Source of the DNA: Rugalucina vietnamica
Lineage: Eukaryota; Mollusca; Bivalvia; Lucinida; Lucinidae
Length of the DNA: 64,000 nt
Assembly (NCBI GenBank): GCA_964017185.1
Contig: OZ024870.1
Span: 59,188,812 to 59,252,811, forward strand
Direction: 5' to 3'
The notes under the pieces are model-generated. The model did no database searches and had not been told where the DNA came from. It saw only the letters and a program-made list of their open reading frames with translations. Positions 50,001 through 55,342 of this stretch are shown here, piece by piece; within the stretch, counting starts at the first letter, position 1; every line of letters begins with the position of its first letter. Both the position numbers and the translations under genes were made by a program.

Positions 50001-52337
50001 GTTTAGGCTTGAGAATTTGTTTTACATGTAATATTTAACATGTAAAGAGATGCAAGGAGAGATGAGTTTAGGCTTGAGAAGGACATCTATGCCTTAGATG
50101 TAAGAAGTCCCTAAATCTCAGATTTGGGAGGACGAAATTTTCATCTTATGACTATGCGGCTAAATTTAGCATGTATAGGAGAAGAAATATATACACTTTC
50201 GTTTACAAAACAGTTTGGCTGATTTAACAGAATCCAGACAATGCAACTAAATATTTTCACAACCCACCCCATCTTTGGCAAAAATGAACCATACGACTTT
50301 GAACTGATTTGCATTTGTTTGTCAACAGCATTTTTCAAGCAAACAAAGATGGGCTTGTTTGTCATATGAATGCTGAACAATATCCACACATTGATTGTTT
50401 AATGTTTTATAATTCTAAGTTTATTTTGAAAAAAATGTTAGCTTAGTGCATAAGATCTTTAATTTACAATCTTATAGTTTCTTTCTAGGTGTGTTCCCCC
50501 CCGGGACCCAGCATGCCCTTTCGTCAGTTTGTGTGTTTTTCACATTCACACGTCATATCAAAGTGGCATCCTGGGTCTAGGGGGGGAACAGGGTCAGCAA
50601 GGCGAAAATGTATAATTTCCTGAAATTTTCCGTGAATTAAAATAAGCACAGTTGTTATGGACAATTTTAAAGACATCAACTGTAGAATTGTAAACATTCA
50701 TGGTCGTATTTCTTGTCAAACCGGTGTTAGGGTGAGTATATTTAGGTTATGTAGATGTATTTATAGAGATACAGTACAGGTTCAAAAGTAAATTTGCTTT
50801 CAATATATCTTACTGCATTAATGCTTAGAAATGTGAATTCCCAAACTAATGTTAAAATCGACATAAATTATGTCATTGACAATCATAATATGCAACAACA
50901 CAATAATAATAAAGAACTAGGCATTTTCGTCTTTGAAAGTGACATATTTGTCAATTAGGGAGTATCCCAATCTAAGGCATAGATGTCCTTTATTTACCAT
51001 GTAAAGAGATGCAAGGTCAGTGTAATAAGCAAACCTCAATTTTTGAAGTTATTTTTTCACATCATAAGTCTCATTTTTCAAAGAATGTGATTGAAGCATA
51101 AGCTGGGGTCAACCTTCAAAGAAGCAAGTCCTGGACATGAAAGAAAATTTTGTTTCTTGTTTTACTGCCCACGTTTAGTAAAGGCTGATCAGGCTGAGAG
51201 AGTGACTATGTTAGTCTTTAGTTTATACAACATGTCAGGGATTTTTTTCGGGTGTCTCAGGGGCCGAAATAAGGCCCCATTCCCAATGCAGTTTGGGTGA
51301 TTTTTTTCCCAATTTGAAGAAAAAAATTCCCAATCAAAGCTGATTTTTTTTTCAACAGTTCCATACATTGTGAAATTCAAACTTTGCTGTTTGAAACAGT
51401 GTTTAGCTTTGATTATAAGTTATTATTTAATGATTCTAAATAAAATACCTTAATAAGGTACGTCACATTTGAAAATATCATCAATTGTGAATATTTTGAA
51501 AATTTCCCAAATTCAGGGTTTAAGTCGCTAAATTTCCCAATCAGAAAAGCCCTAGGGCCCCTTCCCAAAATTGCCAAAAAAATCCCTGCATGTCTTGTAC
51601 CCAAAGCCTTAATTATTGGATTTATCAAGCAGCAGTCTAGTTTCAAATTGTAAAAATTCTATTTTTTGTCTCCACCTTTTCTAGGTAACCTCAGCATCTG
51701 GCACTAGAGTGCATGTGAAATGAGGACAGTGGTCTCACAATGCCTATACAACTGAGCTGCCTCATTGGAAAACCGACATGGTTTTTGAACAGGTCCGACA
51801 CAAACTGGGCTGTACAGCCACAGAAGACAGCTTGAAGTTTGAAATTTTGGTTTTAAGAAGAAGAGAAATTGTACTATCCGAGTAGCGAAGACAAAGGCAC
51901 AGCTGATCTGCATCTTTGTCTTCGCATAGGCAAAAATCTGGTTTGTCATCACGCGGCTCATATTTTATCTGTACATGTTCCAGGTTACCTCAGCATCTGG
52001 CACTAGAGTGCATGTGAAATGAGGACAGTGGTCTCACAATGCCGAAACAACTGCCATAATCCACCAACAAGCCTAGAACCGGTGCTTCTCTAAAGTGCCT
52101 CTGAGGAAAACAGTTACTACAGTTCATGAATAGCATATCATTGTCAAGCATGCCAGTCATGTTATGTTGTATTGTTTAATGAGATATTGTAGGGTTTTTT
52201 TTTTCTACGTTTTTATTATTGAAAGATATATAAAATCAGATTTTTATCCTCCTCATTGTAAATGTTCAAATGATTAGTATTGGTTTAATGTGGATTAATT
52301 GTTTTTGTACTGTTATAAGTTAGAATAAAAATAGAAT
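23983..52337 (+). CDS. Tandem ADF-H (coactosin-like) protein gene, eight coding exons, 323 aa
   Basis: Eight exons join with consistent phases: 23995-24123, 31995-32125, 34705-34846, 35267-35425, 41205-41289, 41999-42143, 49071-49212 and 51685-51723 (972 nt including stop). The product has two actin-depolymerising-factor homology domains. Domain 1 is about residues 15-145 (VRNDGTETKYVIV, MYVLARYQSTFD, TTVKFVYFRW, KVPFAKKGKFGVVHGSIQE, FQTDRIIQQLEENTGKKSK). Domain 2 is about 190-320 (VRSDDDSTQWMVAEY, MYGLYRVTD, TTVKFVYIIW, KAKISTHKG, IIMEKVTSASG). A Gly/Lys/Gln-rich linker (about 150-188) separates them. Coactosins bind F-actin in the cytoplasm through such a domain, but normally have one. The start at 23995 is the only nearby ATG; the frame stays open upstream to the splice-like CAG at 23982, so an earlier exon is possible. 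An AATAAA lies at 52323. Function as an actin regulator is inferred from the family. Confidence 0.85.
24124..25370. other. Intron 1 proximal part: possible inverted-end element and simple repeats
   Basis: CATGTGCTTGCACTAGTGG (24158-24176) and TTAGTGCAAGCACTGCGCGG (25361-25380) are roughly inverted and may bound one element. Inside are T-runs (24617-24641, 24678-24690), an A/T-only patch with AAATAAAT repeats (24717-24780) and an ATAATAAT-rich stretch (24825-25000). No coding content. Confidence 0.45.
25376..25608. mobile_element. Fold-back MITE 'GAGCC' family, copy 1
   Basis: The ends read GCGGCCCATGGGAAAACCAA and TTGGTTTTCCCACGAGGTGG. A central inverted repeat, GCAGATCAGCTTCGCGGTAA and CCGCGAAGCTGATCAGCGCC, can fold into a second hairpin. 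Shared blocks are GAAAACAAAG, TTTGTTTTCGCTAC, ATAGTACAATTCCTC, TTTCAAGCTTCTAGCT and CAGGCTGGTTTGTGTCGGAC. It lies in intron 1. Confidence 0.82.
26417..26466 (+). repeat. (TAA)n microsatellite
   Basis: About 17 TAA units in uninterrupted array inside the tandem-unit element. Confidence 0.9.
26669..26900 (+). mobile_element. SINE with mollusc-type tail and 9-bp target duplication
   Basis: The body has GGGGTGGTATCAGGTAAAAG, CTGATACCACAGTGAGGCAG, CACAACCAGACACCGTCATG and the 3' end GTTGAAAGCGACGTTAAACC, then a (CAAA)n tail. Direct repeats TGTTACAAC flank it (26660-26668 and 26901-26909). The 3' end matches SINEs that I recall as widespread in bivalves. The head resembles a highly diverged promoter and was not assigned to a tRNA. 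Confidence 0.85.
27150..27213 (+). repeat. Short tandem duplication (about 32 bp x 2)
   Basis: TTTTAAAAGCAGTAGAGCGA and CTGTAATACTA occur twice in direct succession, separated by TAA. Confidence 0.8.
27214..28974. other. Intron 1 stretch without a recognised gene
   Basis: The segment between the two inverted tandem-unit copies. 27390-27415 (GCACGGAATCAAACCCAGGG) read on the minus strand resembles a B box (GGGTTTGATTCC), so a tRNA-derived SINE remnant is possible. An AT palindrome lies at about 27859-27890. Nothing coding was seen. Confidence 0.45.
28975..30538 (-). repeat. 'Aagatggc-gcc' tandem-unit element, - copy
   Basis: Reverse-oriented copy with units of about 350-400 bp: GGCGGCCATCTTGGATGCCA, TTGTCACCCTTTGGCA-like and ACTTCTTCTACACCATTT blocks recur (29160, 29880, 30060, 30240). 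With the + copy at 25835 it forms a large inverted repeat around about 1.9 kb; the outermost 200 bp or so of the two arms are nearly identical. Confidence 0.75.
30947..31178. mobile_element. MITE, 232 bp, 5-bp target duplication TTAAG
   Basis: Ends CCAGGGTTTTCCCT and AGGGAAAACACTGG are inverted repeats with one mismatch. TTAAG flanks both sides (30942-30946 and 31179-31183). Inside are GGGACATATGTCCC and other GGGACA motifs. It is the third element here with CAG-type ends and a 5-bp duplication. Confidence 0.75.
31204..31417. mobile_element. MITE 'TACTGTAAATCCGGAAAT'
   Basis: The left end TACTGTAAATCCGGAAAT and right end ATTTCTGAACTTACTGTA are inverted with four mismatches. The interior has TTCGCGAATTCGTTGCCTCG with CGCGAAAAATAAAGTTCTCG, a type of short element common in invertebrate genomes. 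Confidence 0.7.
31431..31525. repeat. 95-bp near-perfect hairpin
   Basis: Arms of about 43 nt (CAAATACACTGTTA, TTTTGTTGAAAAAATGTGAG, AATCCTT and complement) surround the loop TGCATTGC. A decayed single arm occurs at 58483-58535 (ACAATACACTG, GAGAATCCTTTG). Confidence 0.85.
31765..31838. repeat. Hairpin: GCAAACAAAATAACCCCAGA arms
   Basis: AGGCAAACAAAATA then CCCCAGATG is the reverse complement of CATCTGGGG then (C)TATTTTGTTTGC. The loop is GC-rich (GTGACGCCGCAGAACGCAGC). It lies about 160 bp upstream of exon 2. Confidence 0.75.
31995..32125 (+). CDS. Coactosin-like gene exon 2 (ADF-H domain 1 core)
   Basis: Acceptor CATTCAG, donor ATG|GTATTT. Codes VLRTGNDVEEIGDQMQ, then MYVLARYQSTFDMSTTVKFV and YFR, ending in a split Trp codon (phase 2). 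It corresponds to exon 6 of domain 2. Intron 1 before it is 7.87 kb and full of repeats. Confidence 0.85.
32174..32267 (+). pseudogene. Dead duplicate of exon 2
   Basis: It parallels the last 90 nt or so of exon 2, reading DDQMQDDQCMYILVRYQSTF, then DMLTNVKFVYL. The Arg codon AGA before the terminal Trp has become TGA, although the TG|GTAAG donor survives. The 5' part is missing, and the nearby TTTAG would give the wrong phase. It is a decayed tandem exon copy 49 bp downstream of the real exon. Confidence 0.85.
32325..34655. mobile_element. 'GAGCC' MITE copy split by a tandem-core element
   Basis: 32330-32380 (GCGCCTTTGTTTTTGCTTCA, GATAGAGCAAT) and 34575-34650 (GATCTGAAATTTCAATTTTC, TAGCC...TCTGCACAGCTGATTTG) are the two parts of a MITE of the 25376 type. 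They are separated by the insertion at 32382-34545. Confidence 0.65.
32382..34545 (+). mobile_element. Tandem-core element, family B (TATGCCCCCAACT ends, 316-bp units)
   Basis: The 5' hairpin TATGCCCCCAACTTTGAAAA with AGTTGGAAGGGCATA is followed by a (GTCT)n/(GT)n microsatellite (32427-32466). Six near-identical units of about 316 bp follow, beginning near 32484, 32800, 33116, 33422, 33737 and 34054, each with GGTGAATGCTAGGGTTTTGA, CAGATTCCTCATGAAAAAAT, AAGCTAGAGCC and GGTTGGGGCTGATGAGTAG. The 3' end is the inverted TIR AGTTGGGGGCATA. The last unit carries a triplicated AAAACAAAATTTGAAAAT patch. Non-coding; it lies in intron 2. Confidence 0.85.
34705..34846 (+). CDS. Coactosin-like gene exon 3 (ADF-H domain 1, C-terminal half)
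   Basis: Acceptor AAATTCAG, donor CAG|GTACAG, 142 nt. Completes the split Trp, then codes NGEKVPFAKKGKFGVVHGSI, QEWFNPYHLFIETSS and REDFQTDRIIQQ. The length and both boundary phases are identical to exon 7 of domain 2. Confidence 0.88.
35020..35076 (+). repeat. (CA)n microsatellite
   Basis: More than 20 CA units after CACGAGCACG, in intron 3 between exons 3 and 4. Confidence 0.9.
35267..35425 (+). CDS. Coactosin-like gene exon 4 (end of domain 1 and linker)
   Basis: Acceptor TTTTTCAG, donor GAG|GTAAAC, 159 nt in phase 0. LEENTGKKSKVLESGQ finishes the C-terminal helix. The rest (RGPQAKSGPGVASEG and neighbours) is a low-complexity, basic Gly/Gln/Ser-rich linker ending VVEISQE. Confidence 0.85.
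35457..36920 (+). mobile_element. Tandem-core element, family A (AGCTCACCTG ends), 3'-truncated
   Basis: The 5' hairpin TTTTAGCTCACCTGAGCCG with CGGCTC-like and AAGGTGAGCTTATAGTATAC is followed by (GTCC)n/GTCGTCC repeats (35515-35570). About three units of some 440 bp follow, each with CTCTGAAACCGCTTGGCCAA, CAAGATGGCCGCCATG, TGACCTTGACCTATTTTAC and CCCGGGGCAATATACATG. The usual 3' end (CAGGTGAGCG...CTCTGGT) is absent. It begins 32 nt after exon 4. Confidence 0.85.
36921..37204 (+). other. Upstream region of the nested recombinase gene
   Basis: TCTCCTGATTGGTTTAG (36939-36955) and CAACCAATCAGGGA (37158-37171) are inverted and each contain a CCAAT-type box in opposite orientation (ATTGG/CCAAT). 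Between them lie GTTAATTATTTTGACAG and TTGAAATTAACAACCTGTCA, also partly inverted. This could be a promoter or the terminal repeat of a Crypton-like element; it was not resolved. Confidence 0.4.
37205..38880 (+). CDS. Crypton-type tyrosine recombinase-like protein, two exons, 455 aa
   Basis: Exon 1 is 37205-37883, the intron 37884-38191 (AAG|GTAAGT ... TTGCAG|ATG) and exon 2 38192-38880, joined in phase 1 (SRK-DDPMCP). The N-terminal half (residues 10-130) is a SAM-like core-binding region (TLNTEDLDKILTEKDSVRTK, YKTTSLTAIRHGINRHL). The C-terminal catalytic region carries YFGRRGRENLHQL (Arg174/175/177), RYTNHSLPATTV, VTGQKSENSLKTYTG (Tyr327) and a tail rich in Asn/Met. Proteins of this type (DUF3504; relatives are KCTD1, ZMYM and QRICH1 C-termini) derive from Crypton transposons. 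Of the usual R..HxxR..H..Y residues, Arg and Tyr and the first His (292) remain, but the second Arg is Pro295 and the later His is Gln318. DNA-strand cleavage is therefore doubtful and a domesticated role or a decayed transposon is likely. It lies on the same strand within intron 4 of the coactosin-like gene. Confidence 0.85.
38881..39924. other. Downstream of the nested recombinase gene
   Basis: No further gene recognised. AATAAA-containing and A-rich sequence follows the stop closely (GAAAAATCC, then A11 at 38938-38950), and a short 3' UTR is plausible. The rest is AT-rich intron. Confidence 0.45.
39925..40634 (+). mobile_element. Family A element remnants with a nested fold-back MITE
   Basis: 39960-40015 (AACCACTTGGCCAAATTTTA, TGTGGAGCAT) and 40255-40634 (CAAACATCCACTCC, CATGACCAAGATGGCCACCA) match family A units. 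The 3' end is intact: CAGGTGAGCGTTTACAGGAC, CATTGGTCCTCTGGT. The 5' end and microsatellite are missing. A palindromic MITE (40112-40253) separates the pieces. Confidence 0.75.
40112..40253. mobile_element. Nearly perfect palindromic MITE, 142 bp
   Basis: The arms TTATTGACTTCGAT, GGATATAAGGATTTATCAAC and TGATATTCACCTCGGCC pair with their complements around the loop TTC. Only a few mismatches are present. It sits inside a family A remnant. Confidence 0.88.
40754..40993. mobile_element. Fold-back MITE 'GAGCC' family, copy 2
   Basis: The ends TGAGCCGCGATGCGAGAAAA and TTTTCTCACGATGTGGCTCA are inverted, with the central AGCTTCGCAGTTAGTGTTCG hairpin. Opposite orientation to copy 1. It lies about 210 bp upstream of exon 5. 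Confidence 0.85.
41205..41289 (+). CDS. Coactosin-like gene exon 5 (start of ADF-H domain 2)
   Basis: Acceptor AACTTGTAG, donor AAAG|GTAATC, 85 nt. Codes VFDAISAVRSDDDSTQWMVA, then EYRDSSPK and the first base of Gly (phase 1). Intron 4 before it (5.8 kb) holds the nested recombinase gene. Confidence 0.82.
41290..41998. other. Intron 5
   Basis: A short direct duplication (TGTTCAAGTTTAAAGAAAAG, TTGATGTAGAAG, twice at about 41443-41504). No other feature. Confidence 0.6.
41999..42143 (+). CDS. Coactosin-like gene exon 6 (ADF-H domain 2 core)
   Basis: Acceptor TTTAACTAG, donor CTG|GTAGGT, 145 nt. Codes PIDLTSTGTGDSKEMVENL, then DDKAMYGLYRVTDKVDNITT and VKFVYII, ending in a split Trp codon (phase 2) exactly as exon 2 does. 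Confidence 0.86.
42236..42324. repeat. Fold-back MITE 'GTGGGTACACG', copy 2 (stem tip deleted)
   Basis: CTTATTTTTGCTCGAAACAT, AGATTGTGGGTACACG pairs with GAGTACCCACAATCTATGTT, TTGGAGCAAAAATAAG. The inner AACCGCCTCG stem seen in other copies is replaced by TCTATT. It is about 95 bp after exon 6. Confidence 0.85.
42573..46068 (-). mobile_element. Family A tandem-core element, reverse, with a second copy nested
   Basis: The minus-strand 3' end (ACCAGAGGACCAATGGTCCT then GTAAACGCTCACCTGA) is at 42573; the 5' hairpin and (GTCC)n (GACGGACGGACGCCGG, CAGGTGAGCTAAAAA) is at 46000-46068. Units of about 440 bp repeat CCATGGCGGCCATCTTGGTC and ATTCAAATGCATGGGCGACC. A forward copy (43678-45202) interrupts it inside a run of T. 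Confidence 0.82.
43678..45202 (+). mobile_element. Family A tandem-core element, complete, inserted in its own family
   Basis: It starts TAGCTCACCTGAGCC with hairpin, then GTCCGTCCGTCGTCC repeats (43731-43765). Three units follow, and it ends CAGGTGAGCGTTTACAGGAC with the palindrome AGGACCATTGGTCCT and CTGGT. The host reads CCTATTTT before and TTCCC after; sister units read CCTATTTTTTCCC. The element therefore went between T and T without a longer target duplication, as Helentron-type elements do. Confidence 0.82.
46103..48958 (-). mobile_element. Family A tandem-core element, reverse, with 897-bp internal duplication
   Basis: Bounded by ACCAGAGGACCAATGGTCCT (46103) and the 5' hairpin GAGCCTTCGGCTCAGGTGAG (about 48935-48958), with a reduced GACGACGACGG microsatellite. 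46400-47300 and 47297-48197 are nearly identical at an offset of 897, equal to two units, so this array grew by recent unequal exchange. It ends 113 bp before exon 7. Confidence 0.82.
49071..49212 (+). CDS. Coactosin-like gene exon 7 (ADF-H domain 2, C-terminal half)
   Basis: Acceptor TAAATTTCAG, donor AAG|GTAGGT, 142 nt. Codes VGGNVKPMTKAKISTHKG, IAEQTFGPYHVSIYAND and TSDISENIIMEK. The KAKISTHKG stretch matches the KANxSxHKA region of coactosins. Intron 6 before it (6.9 kb) is mostly tandem-core elements. Confidence 0.87.
49301..49400. repeat. Fold-back MITE 'GTGGGTACACG', copy 3
   Basis: ATTTTTGCTCAAAACATAGA, TTGTGGTTACGC pairs with GAGTACCCACAATCTATGTT, TTTGAGTCAAAATAAG; the inner stem has decayed. 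It lies 90 bp after exon 7. Confidence 0.8.
49690..49790. repeat. Fold-back MITE 'GTGGGTACACG', copy 4
   Basis: TTTTTGCTCCAAAACATTGA, GGGTACTTGTTAGAACCGCC pairs with GGCGGTTCTAAAGTGTACCT, ACAATGTTTTGAGCAAAAAT. It directly precedes the partial exon 7 duplicate. Confidence 0.82.
49808..49881 (+). pseudogene. Partial recent duplicate of exon 7
   Basis: GAACAAACATTTGGACC through ATCATGGAAAAG|GTAGGTTA is almost identical to the second half of exon 7, minus 6 nt (two codons, Ala-Asn of YANDT). The acceptor and first half are missing; a fold-back MITE (49690-49790) sits directly upstream. It is not spliceable as an exon without a new acceptor. Confidence 0.85.
49890..50090 (+). repeat. Short tandem array, about 50-bp units
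   Basis: Four units contain GGCTTGAGAATTTAGG then ACATGTAAAGAGATGCAAGG and GAGATGAGTTT. Related single copies lie at 49497-49540 and 50998-51020, showing that this intron is itself duplicated. Confidence 0.82.
50091..51684. other. Intron 7, mostly unassigned
   Basis: Contains a fold-back element at about 50488-50592: TGTTCCCCCCCGGGACCCAG with CATGCC pairs with GGCATCCTGGGTCTAGGGGG. A second possible inverted-end repeat lies at about 51237-51590 (GGGATTTTTTTCGG / AAAAAAATCCCTGCA). No further gene was seen. Confidence 0.5.
51685..51723 (+). CDS. Coactosin-like gene exon 8, terminal exon copy a
   Basis: A strong pyrimidine-rich acceptor (CCACCTTTTCTAG) precedes VTSASGTRVHVK and TGA. The shared 3' UTR start (GAGGACAGTGGTCTCACAAT) is broken 22 nt on by a MITE (51752-51962). 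Confidence 0.78.
   Translation, partial: VTSASGTRVHVK
51752..51962. mobile_element. Fold-back MITE 'GAGCC' family, copy 3
   Basis: Ends CTGAGCTGCCTCATTGGAAA and TTGTCATCACGCGGCTCAT; the central hairpin is reduced. It lies between the two copies of terminal exon 8, 22 nt after copy a's 3' UTR homology. Confidence 0.8.
51984..52022 (+). CDS. Coactosin-like gene exon 8, terminal exon copy b
   Basis: Acceptor CATGTTCCAG precedes the same 12 codons (VTSASGTRVHVK) and stop as copy a, with one synonymous change (GTA/GTT). The 3' UTR beyond it is uninterrupted to AATAAA (52323), so this may be the terminal exon actually used with a full 3' UTR. Confidence 0.78.
   Translation, partial: VTSASGTRVHVK
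52323..52328 (+). terminator. Candidate polyadenylation signal
   Basis: AATAAA followed 9 nt later by an A-rich tract (52338-52356), about 300 nt after the second stop codon. It is the first clear AATAAA after exon 8b. The genomic A tract makes the exact 3' end uncertain. Confidence 0.5.
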
Positions 52338-52474
52338 GAAAAAAAAAAAAAAAAAAAGAAAATATTAAAATACATTCGACGGAACACTGTCCTGAAGTTC
52401 TTTATTTGACTCAGTTTTGTTTTGATAGTTGAAATTTTTGTGTGAAAATGAAGAAGGAATAAGGTAACTACGTG

Positions 52475-52677
52475 TGAGCCGCGATGCGAGAAAACTGGTC
52501 TTCAGGGTTTTCGACCAAGTCTGACACAAACCGGCCTGTACAGTCATAGAAGATGGCTAGAAATTTGGATTTAGGAACAAGAGAAATTGTACTATCCGAG
52601 TAGCGAAAACTAAGGCGCTGATCAGCTGTGCAGTTACTGCATAGGCAAAATTCCAGTTTTCTTGTGACGCGGCTCAT
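52475..52677. mobile_element. Fold-back MITE 'GAGCC' family, copy 4
   Basis: Ends TGAGCCGCGATGCGAGAAAA and TTTTCTTGTGACGCGGCTCA. The central palindrome is deleted down to AGCTGTGCAGTTACTGCAT. It is about 120 bp downstream of the candidate polyadenylation site. Confidence 0.83.
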
Positions 52678-52679
52678 GT

Positions 52680-53385
52680 ATGGTTATATACAAATTACAT
52701 AGCAACTTTTCATGAAACAAAGGAGTTCTATAGGTTTTAAAAATGTAGTTGAATATAAAAGCATAGTATTTTGCAGGCAAACATAGAGTATCTAACACTA
52801 CTGGTCTCTTCTTTTGAAATTTATCAAAAGATCTTTCAGCCATGGCTTGTTTGATAAATTTTGTGTGAAATAACCACTCATATAAGATTCTGTTTATCAT
52901 GTGACATTTAAAATTGGATATTATCGCCTTAAAAATGAATCTAATTTGACTGAAAAATTACATTGTTTTCAAAGTACGAACTATCGCAAAAACCTGTCGC
53001 CAAACATAAATATTACAGGACGTTAAGCATTGGATGTGATGACGCATTATAAAATAATTTATTTTTCATTTGAACATAATTTTTTAGTGATAGCTGATTC
53101 AGTAATCTGACTATTACCTCCTTGACTTGGATTAGTCTTTTACTGTGTTTACATTGTCTGTTTAGCAGAGATTAACATGTCTTAGTTGTGTTTTAATGCC
53201 TGTTTCTTTTGAAAGCAAATTTTAAATTATGTATTTACAAAACTGTATGCAACTTTTGGAATATACAGATGCAATATGTTTCAATTTTTAAAACGAGAAG
53301 ATACTTTATCAGTAGATCTGATCAGGAGCATATTATATAAGCTTAAGTTTTAAAAGTTTTAAGTTCAGTAGAATAAAATTGGAAG
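52680..53385. other. Stretch without a recognised gene
   Basis: AT-rich sequence downstream of the coactosin-like gene, with no element termini or coding signature. Confidence 0.5.
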
Positions 53386-53389
53386 TGAA

Positions 53390-53540
53390 AAGCATGGTTG
53401 CCTAGTAGTAAGAGCATCTGACTCCAGTTGGAGATTTAAGGAGTCAAAATCCCACTGATGCCGAGTTCTGATCATGGACATCTCCCCAAAGTGCTTGTTG
53501 GTACCAAGGGAGCAGTAGCTGATTCCCAACATCACATCAG
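53390..53540 (+). mobile_element. Degenerate tRNA-derived SINE head
   Basis: CATGGTTGCCTAGTAGTAAG, AGCATCTGACTCCAGTTGGA and GGAGTCAAAATCCCACTGAT resemble a decayed tRNA (an anticodon-like CCA, A and B boxes partly kept). The body continues TGGACATCTCCCCAAAGTGC, TTGGTACCAAGGGAGCAGTA. No poly(A) or CAAA tail was found. It is too decayed for a functional tRNA. Confidence 0.5.
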
Positions 53541-53620
53541 GAAAACATGTCTGTGAAATGTATACCCCCGTAAACCCCACTATTATATAGAAAAACTGGG
53601 GTTTGCAGGGGTAAACCTAA

Positions 53621-53727
53621 TTTTCTTATTTTTGATCAAAAACATACATTGTGGGTACTCGTTAGAACCGCCTCGGCGAGGCGGTTCTAACGTGTACCCA
53701 CAATGTACGTTTTGAGCAAAAATATTA
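53621..53727. repeat. Fold-back MITE 'GTGGGTACACG', copy 5 (best stem)
   Basis: TGTGGGTACTCGTTAGAACC, GCCTCG-GCGAGGCGGTTCTA, ACGTGTACCCACAATGTACG: the inner stem is perfect. It is flanked by AACTGGGGTTTGCAGGGGTA, shared with the copies at 49650 and 58310. Confidence 0.88.
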
Positions 53728-54081
53728 AAAAATTCAGAAAAAAAATCTGGTGAAATTTTCGTTTTTTACAGCTGAAAAAAATCTCTGTATATTGCATGGG
53801 CATGTTTTCCTAATGACATACAAATTGTTGACTGTGATTTTAAACCACGAAACAAATAAATTAGAAGAAACATATAGTAAGAAAGGTTTCTTCATCATTA
53901 TTACTTCTGTACTGAAATCGAAACAAATTAGCTTGTGGGGCAAAACTGATTTCACCCTTCAGTTGTTCTTTATAGAAATGATCTCTGATTCTGAACGGTG
54001 ATTGACATTAAAAGATTGTCAAATGCCCACTTGCTGGTGCCATAAAAACACTTCTTCTTGCCAAACAGAACAAATATCATA

Positions 54082-54325
54082 TGAGCCGCATCATGAGCAA
54101 ACCAACAAATGTGGTTTCTGACCAGGTCTGACACAAACGGGGCTGTACACTCACAGAAGCAGGCTAGAAGCTGGAAATTTTGGATTTAAGTAGAAGTGGA
54201 ACTGTACTATAGGAGTAGCAAAAGCAAAGGCATATTTTTGGCTTGGATTGTGCCGTTACTGCACAGCTGATCTGCGTCTTTGTTTTTGCATATGCAGATT
54301 GTTGGTTTTCTCATGAGGCTGCTCA
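54082..54325. mobile_element. Fold-back MITE 'GAGCC' family, copy 5
   Basis: Ends ATGAGCCGCATCATGAGCAA and TTTTCTCATGAGGCTGCTCA; the central hairpin is eroded. Same orientation as copy 2. Confidence 0.8.
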
Positions 54326-54573
54326 ATTATGTTAGTGCCTTGATATGTTATCATTATTTTATGCAATTATATAAATAACTTTGTGATTTATGTTTTGGGA
54401 CCAACACACCTAATATCAGCATTTTAGCTACGCAAGCATTTTAGCTTTGATATTGCTCAAACTTTGGTGCAATGTTACCTCATTATAGAACATCTTTCCA
54501 TTTTCATTTAGTTGAACAGTTTATGGGTTCTACATGTACAACTAGCCAAAAGTTGCATGTGAAGCATCATAAT

Positions 54574-54789
54574 TGAGCCGCATCGTGAAAAAACTGGATT
54601 TTTGCCTATGCGAAAACAAAGGTGCAGATCAGCTTCGCAGTTACCTTTGCAGTAACTGCGAAGCTGATCGGCGCCTTTGTTTTCGCTACACGGATAGTAC
54701 AATCCCTTGTCTTCCTAAATCCGAAATTTCAGTTTGTGTCAGACCTGGTCAGAAATCCAGAAGACCAGTTTTCTTACATTGAGGCTCAA
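54574..54789. mobile_element. Fold-back MITE 'GAGCC' family, copy 6
   Basis: Ends TGAGCCGCATCGTGAAAAAA and TTTTCTTACATTGAGGCTCA. The central palindrome GCAGATCAGCTTCGCAGTTA / CAGTAACTGCGAAGCTGATC is intact. Opposite orientation to copy 5. Confidence 0.83.
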
Positions 54790-55342
54790 TTATGTCTTGT
54801 CTCTCACACACCCCATTTTCACTACTGACTGATGTTTTAGGATAACTTTACAATGATATATTACCTTCTTACAAAAGTTTAATGCGATTTTCTCGCGATT
54901 GCGTTGGGAATTAAGTTGTGAAACTGTGGTACAAAATTTGTGCAAATGTTGCACAAAATTTTATGTCAAGAACTAGTCTCCAACCATTGGCGAAAGAAAT
55001 TTTACGTTTTAGACATGTTTAAAAAATTTATGCGACAAAATATGCCGAACCCGTTGCAACGTCATTGTGAGACTGTCACACAATAGTGATAAGAATATTT
55101 AGAACCTGTTGCAGTTTTCTTTCCATGAAATTTTGGTGAATTTGCAATACAACAAATTTGAGACACACGAATGTGGTACAGTGCGAGTGTCGTATGACTG
55201 TTGCATGACAGTCTTGAGAAAAAAATGTGTGAACAGCGCGTGACAAGTCTGATTTCCAATGTTACACCTTTTACATTAACAGCTCTAAATTTTAGCATTC
55301 ACAGGATATCATTCAAAGATATTTTTGTTTGGAACAGGATTT
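54790..55342. other. Stretch without a recognised gene
   Basis: No coding signature or element termini recognised. Confidence 0.5.
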
